A DNA stretch of 64,000 nt, from contig NZ_CP083663.1 in NCBI RefSeq assembly GCF_020097815.1, positions 2,108,001 through 2,172,000 on the forward strand, in the 5' to 3' direction. The translations under genes were made by a program, and so were the position numbers. The stretch comes from Haloprofundus salinisoli (lineage in GTDB: Archaea > Halobacteriota > Halobacteria > Halobacteriales > Haloferacaceae). Each line of letters opens with the position of its first letter. The stretch's first letter is position 1. Shown piece by piece: positions 50,014-57,505 of this stretch. The notes under the pieces were generated by a model. It was given only the letters and a program-made list of their open reading frames with translations, searched no databases and was not told the DNA's origin.

Positions 50014-50046
50014 TTACATCTAATAACCGGGTAACGATACATCTGG

Positions 50047-52242
50047 ATGGTAGAATTCACCAGACGGCAACTGATGGCAACGTCGCTGGCGGCATCGCTG
50101 GGCGCGAGCGTCACGGGCGTCGTGAGCGCGGCCGACGAGGACACAGACAGCCCGATGGCACCGATGGTCGACGGGCAAATAGAGCGGTTCGCGACGACGG
50201 CGCTCGGAGCGGAGGTCACCGGGCCGGAGGTCACGAAGAGCGGGACGCTGTTCTTCAGCCTCCAGCACCCGAGCAGAAAGAATCCGGAACCGTTCAACAG
50301 CGGCGGTATCGGCTACGTGAGCGGCTACAACATCGTCGAGGAGACGGAGTTCGACGAACTGGGTATCCCCTCGACCGACGAGCAGCAGGGGCGAGTGAGA
50401 GTCGCGAACGGCGAGTACGTGCTGCTCGCCCGCGAGGGCGACAACATCGGGGACAACGCCGACCTCGGCGTCCCGACCACACCCGACGGCCTGGGACTCG
50501 ACGAGTATCCCGGTCCGCGCTACGGCAACCTGGGCTACAACCCCGACTGCAACCGCTTCATCCCGCTGAACGAGAAGGAGACCGAGGGCTACCTCTTTAC
50601 GAACTTCGAGCAGAGCCCCGGCGAGATCAGTCGGATCCCGATCTGTCAGGACGACGACGGCGAGTGGGAGGCCGACCTCGACGGCGCGGCGAACCTCGCG
50701 AGCACCGAGGCGTTCCGCGAAATCGGCGGCACCCGAATCAACTGCTACGGCGATATCAGCCCGTGGAACACCTACCTATCGGCGGAAGAGGAGTACTCGC
50801 ACACGCGGCTCTCGCTCACCGCGACGACGAGCGACATCGTCGAGGCCGGTAGCGGCGTCGGCCTCCGCGGGGCGTCGCAGTTCTACAACCGACCGAACCC
50901 CACCGAAGTCGGCAGCACCGAGTGGGCCGAGGAGTACAACGACGGCGCGTACCTGCAGGGAGCGTTCGCGCTCGCCGGTCTCGAACTGCAAGCGTACTAT
51001 CTCGGAGCAGACGCGGTCGACCAGAACGACAGCCTCAGCGACGACGTCGACATCGAACTCGGGCGGACGCCCATCGACAGCCCCTACCCGAACCCGTACC
51101 GCTACGGCTACATCGTGGACATCTGCGGCTCCGACGGCGAGGAGCCGACGCCGATAAAGTACTACGTCGGCGGCCGCGCGTCCTGGGAGTGTCCGGACGT
51201 TCAGTCCGACGAGAAGACGATGTACCTCAGTTCCGACGGCGACAACAAGGGCTTCTACAAGTTCGTCGCCGACGAGCCGATTCCGAGCTACGACGACCCG
51301 ATGGACGTTCGGGGGACGCTGTACGCGGTCGAGGTGACGAACGAGGAGGCGGCGAAGAGGAAGCCGCCGGCGGAGGTCGCCCTCGAACTCGACTGGATTC
51401 CGCTGGGCCACGCGAAAAACGGGGAAGTCGAGTCCTGGATCGCCGAGTACGACGACGTCAGCCAGGTCGACTACCTCGAATCCCACTCGGAGACCGACTG
51501 GGAGGAGGACCTCGAAGCCGCGCTCGCGGAGGCCGACCGCGAAGTCGTCGAGAACGGAAACAGCGACTACATCTCCGACGAGGAGATCGTCGCGTGGGCC
51601 GAGCAGTACGACGAACACGGTCCCGACGGCGTCGACGAGGAACTCAGGCGAGTCCCGTTCCTCGAAACCCGGGCGGCAGCGAAGGAGGTAGGCGCGACCG
51701 TCGAGTTCAGAAAGAGCGAAGGAATCGACAGCAAGGACGACGCCGGACCCGGCGACTACATCTACCTCGGCATCTCGGAGGTCAACGACGGCATGACCGA
51801 CGACGAAGGGCACCTTCAACTCGACCGCGTCGACGGCGGGATGGTCTACCGCGCCGAAATCGAAGACGACTACGACATCTCGACGCTCGAACCGGTCATT
51901 GTCGGCGCCGACGCCACCGACCCGACGAACGTCGCAAACGACGCGCTCCTGAACATCGACAACGTGTTCGTCCTCAACGACGGCCGCGTGCTCTGCTGTG
52001 AGGACGCCGACCAGTTCAGTCGCTCCTACCCCAACGACTGTCTGTACGTCTACACGCCGGAGGGCTGGACGCCCGACGACGGAGACAGCGAGAACGGAGA
52101 CGACCGAGGTCACGGGAACGACGCCGACGGCGACGACGAGGACAACCCCGGGAAAGGACGCGGCAAGGAGAAAGGTCGTGGTCGCGGACGCGGCGACGAC
52201 GAAGACGGTGAAGACCACAAAGACGACGAAGACGACGAGTAG
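50047..52242 (+). CDS. phoX: Tat-exported PhoX-family alkaline phosphatase
   Basis: 731 residues, PhoX/DUF839 family, beta-propeller phosphatases that use Ca2+ and Fe. The Tat signal is FTRRQLMATSLAASLGASVTGVVSA (residues 4-28). Family segments: PTTPDGLGLDEYPGPRYGNLGYNPDCNRFIPLNEKETEGYLFTNFE, INCYGDISPWNTYLSAEEEY, YGYIVDICG and KMYLSSDGDNKGFYKFVA-like MYLSSDGDNKGFYKFVAD. It releases phosphate outside the cell under starvation. The C-terminus has an unusual acidic and Gly/Arg tail (PGKGRGKEKGRGRGRGDDEDG), perhaps for surface retention. Preceded by an AT-rich palindromic region, and convergent with the Rieske gene. Confidence 0.88.
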   Translation: MVEFTRRQLMATSLAASLGASVTGVVSAADEDTDSPMAPMVDGQIERFATTALGAEVTGPEVTKSGTLFFSLQHPSRKNPEPFNSGGIGYVSGYNIVEETEFDELGIPSTDEQQGRVRVANGEYVLLAREGDNIGDNADLGVPTTPDGLGLDEYPGPRYGNLGYNPDCNRFIPLNEKETEGYLFTNFEQSPGEISRIPICQDDDGEWEADLDGAANLASTEAFREIGGTRINCYGDISPWNTYLSAEEEYSHTRLSLTATTSDIVEAGSGVGLRGASQFYNRPNPTEVGSTEWAEEYNDGAYLQGAFALAGLELQAYYLGADAVDQNDSLSDDVDIELGRTPIDSPYPNPYRYGYIVDICGSDGEEPTPIKYYVGGRASWECPDVQSDEKTMYLSSDGDNKGFYKFVADEPIPSYDDPMDVRGTLYAVEVTNEEAAKRKPPAEVALELDWIPLGHAKNGEVESWIAEYDDVSQVDYLESHSETDWEEDLEAALAEADREVVENGNSDYISDEEIVAWAEQYDEHGPDGVDEELRRVPFLETRAAAKEVGATVEFRKSEGIDSKDDAGPGDYIYLGISEVNDGMTDDEGHLQLDRVDGGMVYRAEIEDDYDISTLEPVIVGADATDPTNVANDALLNIDNVFVLNDGRVLCCEDADQFSRSYPNDCLYVYTPEGWTPDDGDSENGDDRGHGNDADGDDEDNPGKGRGKEKGRGRGRGDDEDGEDHKDDEDDE

Positions 52243-52360
52243 AACGAACGCGTCGCCTCCTGGCCGTTCCCCCGGCTGGCGGATTTCTCTCACCGCTCCA
52301 TTTTTCCACTGACGCGCGATGCGCGTCGAAACGTCGACACATCGACGTTGGGAGTTCGAA

Positions 52361-54127
52361 CTACTCGTTTCCGACCCCTTCGTGAATCTTCTCGCCGCGC
52401 TGTAACCGCGAGGCGATGGTGAACGTCTGCTCGCGTTCGCGGCGCGTCGGGAAGTGCGCCGCCAGATACCGGGCGACGGCGACGGCGAGCGTGCGAACCT
52501 CCTCGTCGTCGTCGCGCTCGTCCATCTGGGCGAACCCAGCCTCCAACGCCTGGTACGTGTGGAACCCCGAATCTTCGCGGAGCAGCGCCTCGCCCAGTCG
52601 CTCCCGGAGTGTCGCCAGTTCGCCGTCGGCGTCGAGATAGTGCGCCGCGGCGCGTCCGGCGTCGTTCACCCCGCCCTCCATCTCGAACGTCATCCGGAGG
52701 TTGCCGAGCAGTTCGTCGGGGTCGGCGCTCTCGCGTCCGCGCTCGGGAATCGGCGCGGCGGGCGTGTTGAGAAAGCGGTCGAGGTAGACGTTGACCGCCG
52801 CGTCGAACACTCCCCGATAGAGTTCCGGCGCGTCGGTCCGCTGACTCGCCTGGTGAACCGCGTTCGCGTAGGTGAACGTGTGGTGGACGGTGTTCCAGTC
52901 AGAGAACTCGTTGGCCGTCGAGAACTGCGCCACGCGCGTTCCGGCGGCGTAGGCAACTGACCGTGCCAGTTGTTCGACGGTCGCACCGCCGCGAATCGCG
53001 TCTTCGAGCGACGAGACGATGCGCTCGGGGTCGTCGCTGCGCAGCGTCTCGGTGAACTCGTCAGGTTCGGTCCACGCCCTCCCCTCGCCTTCGGCGCGCA
53101 GCTCGTCTAGACGGGCGAAGGAGTCGTCGAGCATCCCCGCGAGGTCGACCGGCTGTCGCCACGAGGAGCGTTCCTCGCTCCGCGCGGCGGTGGCGAGGCC
53201 GTCGACCAGACTCGGGAGCACGTGTTCGGCGTGCTCCCATCCGATGGCGTCGAGCGACTCGCAGGCCTTGTTGACGAAGTCCATCGTGTGCCCCGTGTCG
53301 AGGTAGCGGTGGTCCGTCGCCGCCGAGACGAGCATGTCGGTGAGCTCCGCTTGCGACGCCCCGGAGGCGATAGCCGTCCGGAGACAGCGCTCCGCGCCGT
53401 CGGCGTCGCGCACCTCGATGCAGTCGCGGAACCACGATTTCAGCCGCGAGTGCGAGAGATCCCGCGCCTCGAACGACTCCTGGTCGAACTTCGGCGGTTG
53501 GTCCGCGCAGTCGGCGGCGACGTGGACGAGGCCCTGATACAGCGCGCGCTTCTCGTCCTCGTCGCGGAGGCTCGGGAGCACGTTCGCCAACGCCGTCAGA
53601 ATCGTGAGTCCGGAACTCCACCCGCCCTCGCGGTAGCGCGTGCCGAACAGGACCCCCGTCCGGACCTGCTCTGCGGGATCGACGTCCGCGTCGACGAGGC
53701 CGATAGCGGATTTTGCGAGCACGAGGCGGAGGTTCTGTTCGAGGCCGTCTTCGAGCCTGTTCGCCCAGCGCTCGGCCGGGGGTTCGTCGCGTCTTGGTCG
53801 GGGATCGACGTAAACGGTGCCGTCGCGCAGTTCGACGGGGTAGCTCTCGACATCGTCGGCCCACGGGTCGAACGTGTCGCCGCAGGAGAGTTCGAACCGC
53901 GCGTGGTGCCAGTGGCAGGTGAGGATGCCGTCGTCGACGCTGCCCTCGGTCAACGGGAAGCCCATGTGCGGACAGCGGTTGTCGACGGCGCGCACCTCGC
54001 CCTCGTGGTGAAACAGCGCGATGGCTCGGCCCCGCACGTTCACCAGTTTTCGACCCGCATCGACCAGTTCGCGTTCGCTTCCGACTTCGACGAGTTCGGA
54101 CCCGGCATCCGGCGTGTCGGTGCTCAT
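52361..54127 (-). CDS. Rieske [2Fe-2S] domain fused to a large duplicated helical domain
   Basis: 588 residues. Residues 8-110 are a Rieske ferredoxin-like domain with Cys52, His54, Cys71 and His74 (CPHMGFPL ... CHWHHARFEL), binding a [2Fe-2S] cluster. The remaining 470 residues are mostly helical, without a recognised name. Inside it two similar stretches can be seen: ASGASQAELTDMLVSAATDHRYLDTGHTMDFVNKACE (about 254-290; His273, His280) and RGGATVEQLARSVAYAA followed by DWNTVHHTFTYANAVHQA (about 379-427; His415, His416, His425). The paired His motifs resemble metal ligands. No membrane segment. The Rieske part could feed electrons to a metal oxygenase, speculatively questin-oxidase-like. Convergent with phoX. 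Confidence 0.8.
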   Translation of the reverse strand: MSTDTPDAGSELVEVGSERELVDAGRKLVNVRGRAIALFHHEGEVRAVDNRCPHMGFPLTEGSVDDGILTCHWHHARFELSCGDTFDPWADDVESYPVELRDGTVYVDPRPRRDEPPAERWANRLEDGLEQNLRLVLAKSAIGLVDADVDPAEQVRTGVLFGTRYREGGWSSGLTILTALANVLPSLRDEDEKRALYQGLVHVAADCADQPPKFDQESFEARDLSHSRLKSWFRDCIEVRDADGAERCLRTAIASGASQAELTDMLVSAATDHRYLDTGHTMDFVNKACESLDAIGWEHAEHVLPSLVDGLATAARSEERSSWRQPVDLAGMLDDSFARLDELRAEGEGRAWTEPDEFTETLRSDDPERIVSSLEDAIRGGATVEQLARSVAYAAGTRVAQFSTANEFSDWNTVHHTFTYANAVHQASQRTDAPELYRGVFDAAVNVYLDRFLNTPAAPIPERGRESADPDELLGNLRMTFEMEGGVNDAGRAAAHYLDADGELATLRERLGEALLREDSGFHTYQALEAGFAQMDERDDDEEVRTLAVAVARYLAAHFPTRREREQTFTIASRLQRGEKIHEGVGNE

Positions 54128-54282
54128 GTGAGACGGTGACGAGTAGCAGACACAAAACCGTTCGCTGGAGCGAATTTTTGCAACGAGTCTGTCACGAATG
54201 TGGTAGCGGCGAAGCGGACCGAGAGGCTGTTTAGCGCGCCGCAGACCGGTTCGGTGTCAAAGACAGTTCGGCGACGCGATGA

Positions 54283-54289
54283 TTTATAT
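54283..54289 (+). promoter_or_regulatory. TATA box of the PHP gene
   Basis: TTTATAT 26-32 nt before GTG 54315. It coincides with the first in-frame ATGs (54279, 54288), which argues that translation starts at the downstream GTG as a leaderless mRNA. Confidence 0.5.
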
Positions 54290-54314
54290 GGCAGGACGCG
54301 TAGTTCCTATAACC

Positions 54315-55307
54315 GTGTCGCTAACCCTCCACATCGACCCGCACGTCCACTCCGAGGCGTCGTACGACGCGACCGATCCGGTCGAGCTCATCCTGGAGCA
54401 GGCGGCCGAGATCGGCCTCGACGCAGTGGTCATCACCGACCACGACACTATCGAGGAGTCGCTTCGCGCGGCCGAGCTCGCGCCGTTGTACGGCCTCGTC
54501 GGCATCCCCGGCGTCGAGGTTTCGACCGCCGAGGGCCACCTGTTGGCTATCGGCGTCGAGGAGATGCCGCCGAAACGTCGATCCTACGGCGAGACCATCG
54601 AGTGGGTCCACGACCGCGGCGGCGTCGCCATCGTCCCGCATCCGTTCCAGCGCAGTCGCCACGGCGTCAGAAAACGGGTTCTCGACACCCTCCTCGTCGA
54701 CGACGACGAACCGGGGACGTCCATCGAGGCGGGCGACCCCGCCGACGCCGGTGCTGTCACCGCCGACGGTGGCGTCGACGAAGAGATGGCGGCAGCTCAG
54801 ACGCCCGACGCCGTCGAGGTGTACAACTCGTGGCTGTTCACGGGGTACAAGAACCGACGCGCGCGCCGGTTCGCGGACGTCCACGGCTACCCCGGCGTCG
54901 CCGCCAGCGACGCGCACTCGCTGTCGCTCGTCGGCCGAGCGTACACCGAGCTCACGATTCCCGACGCGACGCGCGCGGACCTCGACGCGTCGTTGATTCT
55001 CGACGCCATTCGCGGTGGGTCGACGGAGGTTCAGGGGCGGCGGACGCCGATTTCCATCTCCGCGCGCCACTACGCCATCGGCGCGGCCAGACAGAGCGGC
55101 TACTACGCCAAGATCGGTGCGCTTCGCAGCGGCAAAGCGGCGAAGGCGGGCGCGATCATCAGTGGGAAGGCGGCGAAGACCGGTGCGCTGCTCGGCGGCC
55201 GAGCGGCCAAGACGAGCGCCTCCCTCGGGCGGCGCTACGCCGTGCTCGGAGCGATGCGGGGCGCGCGCCTGCTCTCGAACCTCTCGCCGCTGTCGCGTTC
55301 GCTGTGA
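54315..55307 (+). CDS. PHP-domain phosphoesterase with basic repeat tail
   Basis: 330 residues from GTG at 54315. PHP catalytic blocks: DPHVHSEASYD (H-x-H), VVITDHDT (Asp-His), IPGVEVSTAEGHLLAI (Glu), IVPHPFQR (His) and VAASDAHS (Asp-x-His), a trinuclear metal site. The family includes DNA-polymerase exonucleases and histidinol phosphatases; nucleotide phosphodiesterase activity is possible. After about residue 265 the tail repeats an 11-12-residue pattern with SGKAAK/GGRAAK: IGALRSGKAAKAGAIISGKAAKTG, then ALLGGRAAKTSASLGRRY, a basic stretch atypical for a halophile. A 48-codon HalOD1 gene follows within 20 nt. Confidence 0.85.
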   Translation: MSLTLHIDPHVHSEASYDATDPVELILEQAAEIGLDAVVITDHDTIEESLRAAELAPLYGLVGIPGVEVSTAEGHLLAIGVEEMPPKRRSYGETIEWVHDRGGVAIVPHPFQRSRHGVRKRVLDTLLVDDDEPGTSIEAGDPADAGAVTADGGVDEEMAAAQTPDAVEVYNSWLFTGYKNRRARRFADVHGYPGVAASDAHSLSLVGRAYTELTIPDATRADLDASLILDAIRGGSTEVQGRRTPISISARHYAIGAARQSGYYAKIGALRSGKAAKAGAIISGKAAKTGALLGGRAAKTSASLGRRYAVLGAMRGARLLSNLSPLSRSL

Positions 55308-55326
55308 CTGTCCCGCCGAAGTTTCG

Positions 55327-55473
55327 TTGACTACGCCTCCGCTGTACGAAGTTCTCGACCCGGACGCGTTGGACGCTCTCGTCGCCGGTCGCGGACGCGG
55401 CGTGTCGCTCACGTTCGAGTACGCCGGCTACGAAATAACCGTCAGTAGAGACGCCATCGTCATCGTCGACTGA
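55327..55473 (+). CDS. short HalOD1-domain protein
   Basis: 48 residues, TTG start at 55327, directly downstream of the PHP gene. PPLYEVLDPDALDALVAGRG and VSLTFEYAGYEITVSRDAIVIVD are the C-terminal two thirds of a HalOD1 domain; the N-terminal helix (SEAVVEAVAE-like) is missing. Either a remnant of a longer gene or a minimal form. The start is uncertain (no ATG or GTG in frame). It may be co-transcribed with the PHP gene. Confidence 0.6.
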   Translation: MTTPPLYEVLDPDALDALVAGRGRGVSLTFEYAGYEITVSRDAIVIVD

Positions 55474-55489
55474 CCGGGCGCGTCGACGC

Positions 55490-55759
55490 TTACGACTCTA
55501 TCTTTTCGACGATTCGTTTCGCCTCGTCGCGCGCCGTCTCCTCGCCGGCCTGTTTCTTGATGAGGACGCTTTCGACCTCCCACTCGTCGCTGTTCTCTCG
55601 TTTACCGGTCCGGACTTCGCTGCCCTCTGCGACCGACTGAGCGGCGTTCGCGGCCCAGTCGGGCGTTCGGATCTCGTCGAACTCGTCGGGGTCGCGGAAA
55701 CGGACGTGATAGTAGTCGTCGCCCGCTTCGACGGTTTGGATATCGGGTACGTCGGCCAT
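55490..55759 (-). CDS. conserved haloarchaeal hypothetical protein
   Basis: 89 residues, acidic. MADVPDIQTVEAGDDYYHVRFRDPDEFDEIRTPDWAANAAQSVAEGSEVRTGKRENSDEWEVESVLIKKQ shows a small beta-rich fold with a helix, reminiscent of the DUF-type small proteins of Halobacteria. I recognise the overall pattern but no named domain or function. Convergent with the HalOD1 gene. Complete, with natural start at 55759. Confidence 0.68.
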   Translation of the reverse strand: MADVPDIQTVEAGDDYYHVRFRDPDEFDEIRTPDWAANAAQSVAEGSEVRTGKRENSDEWEVESVLIKKQAGEETARDEAKRIVEKIES

Positions 55760-55869
55760 CGGCGTGGATACCGCGACGAGCGGCTAAAAAGAACCCCCTG
55801 AATTGACGTGTGTGATACGTCCCTGTCCGTTCGGGGGCGAAAGAAGAAGGCGTCGGATCCGGTCTGGCC

Positions 55870-56940
55870 TCAGTCCGCGACGAGGTGACGTTTTCCGGCC
55901 GTCTCGCCGAGTTCGAGCACGTCATCGAAGAACTCCAGGGAGTCGTTCGGGCCGGGGTTCGCCTCGGGGTGGTACTGGCGGGTGATGACGCTCAGTTCCT
56001 CGTTCGCCAACCCTTCGGCGGTGTCGTCGTTGACGTTCACCTGCGTCACGTCGAGGTCGCCGGGGTCGGCGACGGTGTAGCCGTGGTTCTGGGTCGTCAT
56101 CACGACCGTTCCGCTCTCGAGGTCGCGGACGGGCTGGTTGACGCCGCGGTGACCGAACGCCATCTTCTCGGTGTCGCCGCCGAGCGCGCGGGCGACGATC
56201 TGCTGGCCGAGACAGATTCCCGCGACGGCGACGTCGTCGGCCTCGACGAACGCTTCGACGAGCGACTGCGCGTTCGAGAAGTTCGCGGGGTCACCCGGAC
56301 CGTTTGAGATGAACAGCACGTCCGGGTCGATGTCCGCGACGGTACTCTCGGAGGCGTCGTAGGGGAGCACGTGGACGTCCGCGCCGCGTTCGCGCAGCGA
56401 GGAGACGATGGAGCCTTTCGCCCCGCAGTCGACGAGTGCGACGGTCGGTCCGTCACCCTCGTAGTGGCGGGCTTCGGAAACTGTCACCTGCGAGCCGATA
56501 TCGGTGTGCTCGCTCATGCCCTTGCAGTTCTCCAGTTCCGCGCGGGCGTCCTCGGGCGTGGCGTCGGGGCCGACGGCGATACCGCACTTCATCGCTCCCT
56601 CCTCACGGACCGTCGTGACGAGGTCGCGCGTGTCGAGGTGGTCGATGGCGGGCACGCCCTCGGCGGTGAGCCACTTCGCAACGTCGTCGGTGAGCTCCCG
56701 GGCGAGCGCCGCGCACGGGTGAACGCGAGAGGATTCGAATCGCTCTCGCCGGACGCCGTAGTTTCCGATGAGGGGGTACGAGAAAGTGAGAACCTGCTCC
56801 TCGTAGGAGGGGTCGGTGAGGCTCTCCTCGTATCCTGTGTAGGCGGTCGTGAACACCAGTTCTCCGCGGGCGCGTCCTGGCGCACGACCGCGTCCTTTCA
56901 CGACGCGTCCGTCAGCCAGCGCGATGTAGGCGTCCGACAT
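55870..56940 (-). CDS. carA: carbamoyl-phosphate synthase small subunit (glutaminase)
   Basis: 356 residues. It hydrolyses glutamine and supplies ammonia to CarB for carbamoyl phosphate, used for pyrimidines and arginine. The N-terminal domain has SDAYIALADGRVVKGRGRAPGRARGELVFTTAYTGYEESLTDPSYEEQVLTFSYPLIGNYG. The class I amidotransferase part has FISNGPGDPANFS, the nucleophile Cys in VAGICLGQQIVARALGGDTEKM, and HisGlu in QYHPEANPGPNDS. The start at 56940 (MSDAYIALADG) is supported by a TATA-like element at 56966-56971. carB is not in the window. Divergent from lrp across a 97-nt operator region. Confidence 0.95.
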   Translation of the reverse strand: MSDAYIALADGRVVKGRGRAPGRARGELVFTTAYTGYEESLTDPSYEEQVLTFSYPLIGNYGVRRERFESSRVHPCAALARELTDDVAKWLTAEGVPAIDHLDTRDLVTTVREEGAMKCGIAVGPDATPEDARAELENCKGMSEHTDIGSQVTVSEARHYEGDGPTVALVDCGAKGSIVSSLRERGADVHVLPYDASESTVADIDPDVLFISNGPGDPANFSNAQSLVEAFVEADDVAVAGICLGQQIVARALGGDTEKMAFGHRGVNQPVRDLESGTVVMTTQNHGYTVADPGDLDVTQVNVNDDTAEGLANEELSVITRQYHPEANPGPNDSLEFFDDVLELGETAGKRHLVAD

Positions 56941-56965
56941 TACGAGAAACACATGGGAGCCGGGG

Positions 56966-56971
56966 TAATAA
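56966..56971 (-). promoter_or_regulatory. TATA-like box of carA
   Basis: On the minus strand TTATTA, about 25-30 nt before the carA ATG at 56940, consistent with a leaderless transcript. Confidence 0.45.
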
Positions 56972-56979
56972 GTGCTTCT

Positions 56980-57005
56980 TTCGTAGCGAGACTACGAATT
57001 TCGTA
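56980..57005. promoter_or_regulatory. triple half-site operator between carA and lrp
   Basis: TTCGTAG (56980-56986) and CTACGAA (56992-56998) form a perfect 7-bp inverted repeat with a 5-nt spacer, and TTCGTA (57000-57005) repeats the half-site again, so TACGAA-T-TTCGTA is a second overlapping dyad. It sits between the two divergent TATA elements. This spacing fits an Lrp-family dimer array that could control both genes. Confidence 0.65.
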
Positions 57006-57010
57006 ATCGG

Positions 57011-57015
57011 TATAA
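57011..57015 (+). promoter_or_regulatory. TATA box of lrp
   Basis: TATAA 23-27 nt before the lrp ATG at 57038, suggesting a leaderless transcript. The operator half-site at 57000-57005 abuts its upstream BRE position. Confidence 0.5.
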
Positions 57016-57037
57016 CCCCACCAGTACACGTCCGTGT

Positions 57038-57457
57038 ATGGACGACCTGGACCGCCGCATCCTCAACGTCCTTCGACGGGATGCACGAACGCCCTACACT
57101 GAGATCGCCGAGCGGGTGGGCACCTCCGAAGGGACGATTCGAAACCGCGTCGAGCGGATGACCACCGAGGGGGTCATCGAACGCTTCACCATCTCCACCC
57201 GGACGGGCAACATCAAGGCGATGGTCGAGATTTCCGTCGAGATGAACGTCAACACGAGCGAGGTGTCCGAACAGCTCGCCGACTGGGAGACGGTCGACTT
57301 CGTCTGGCAGGTCTCCGGCGAGGAGGACATCGTCCTCATCGTCGACGCCGCCGACACGCGCGCGGTGAACGACCTCATCACGCGGGCGCGCGAGATGGAA
57401 GTGATAAAGGGCACGAAGACGCGACTCATCCTCGACGAACGCCTCGGGCAGGGATAA
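57038..57457 (+). CDS. lrp: Lrp/AsnC-family transcription regulator
   Basis: 139 residues. Winged HTH: LDRRILNVLRRDARTPYTEIAERVGTSEGTIRNRVERMTTEGVIERF (about 3-50), then a RAM (amino acid-binding) domain with KAMVEISVEMNVNTSEVSEQLADWETVDFVWQVSGEEDIVLIVDAADTRAVNDLI. Full length for the family; forms dimers and octamers. It probably controls itself and the adjacent carA through the TTCGTA half-sites at 56980-57005. The effector may be an amino acid such as glutamine, but that is not shown. Confidence 0.93.
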   Translation: MDDLDRRILNVLRRDARTPYTEIAERVGTSEGTIRNRVERMTTEGVIERFTISTRTGNIKAMVEISVEMNVNTSEVSEQLADWETVDFVWQVSGEEDIVLIVDAADTRAVNDLITRAREMEVIKGTKTRLILDERLGQG

Positions 57458-57505
57458 CGGCCCCTAACGTTTTCGCGCTCGCTGACGTATCCCCGAGCGA
57501 ACTGC

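Larger units (their letters stand above)
49662..50046. other. 385-nt gap with AT-rich control region of phoX
   Basis: No gene seen. The first 240 nt are of average GC. From about 49905 to 50040 the sequence is strikingly AT-rich, with palindromes and two TATA candidates, the most A/T-rich stretch of the window. It probably carries the regulatory sites for the PhoX gene. Confidence 0.65.

Noticed and set aside
56720-56760. A TTCGAATC string that could be a tRNA T-loop
   Set aside because: It lies inside carA with no acceptor stem or anticodon arm around it; no tRNA was found anywhere in the window.
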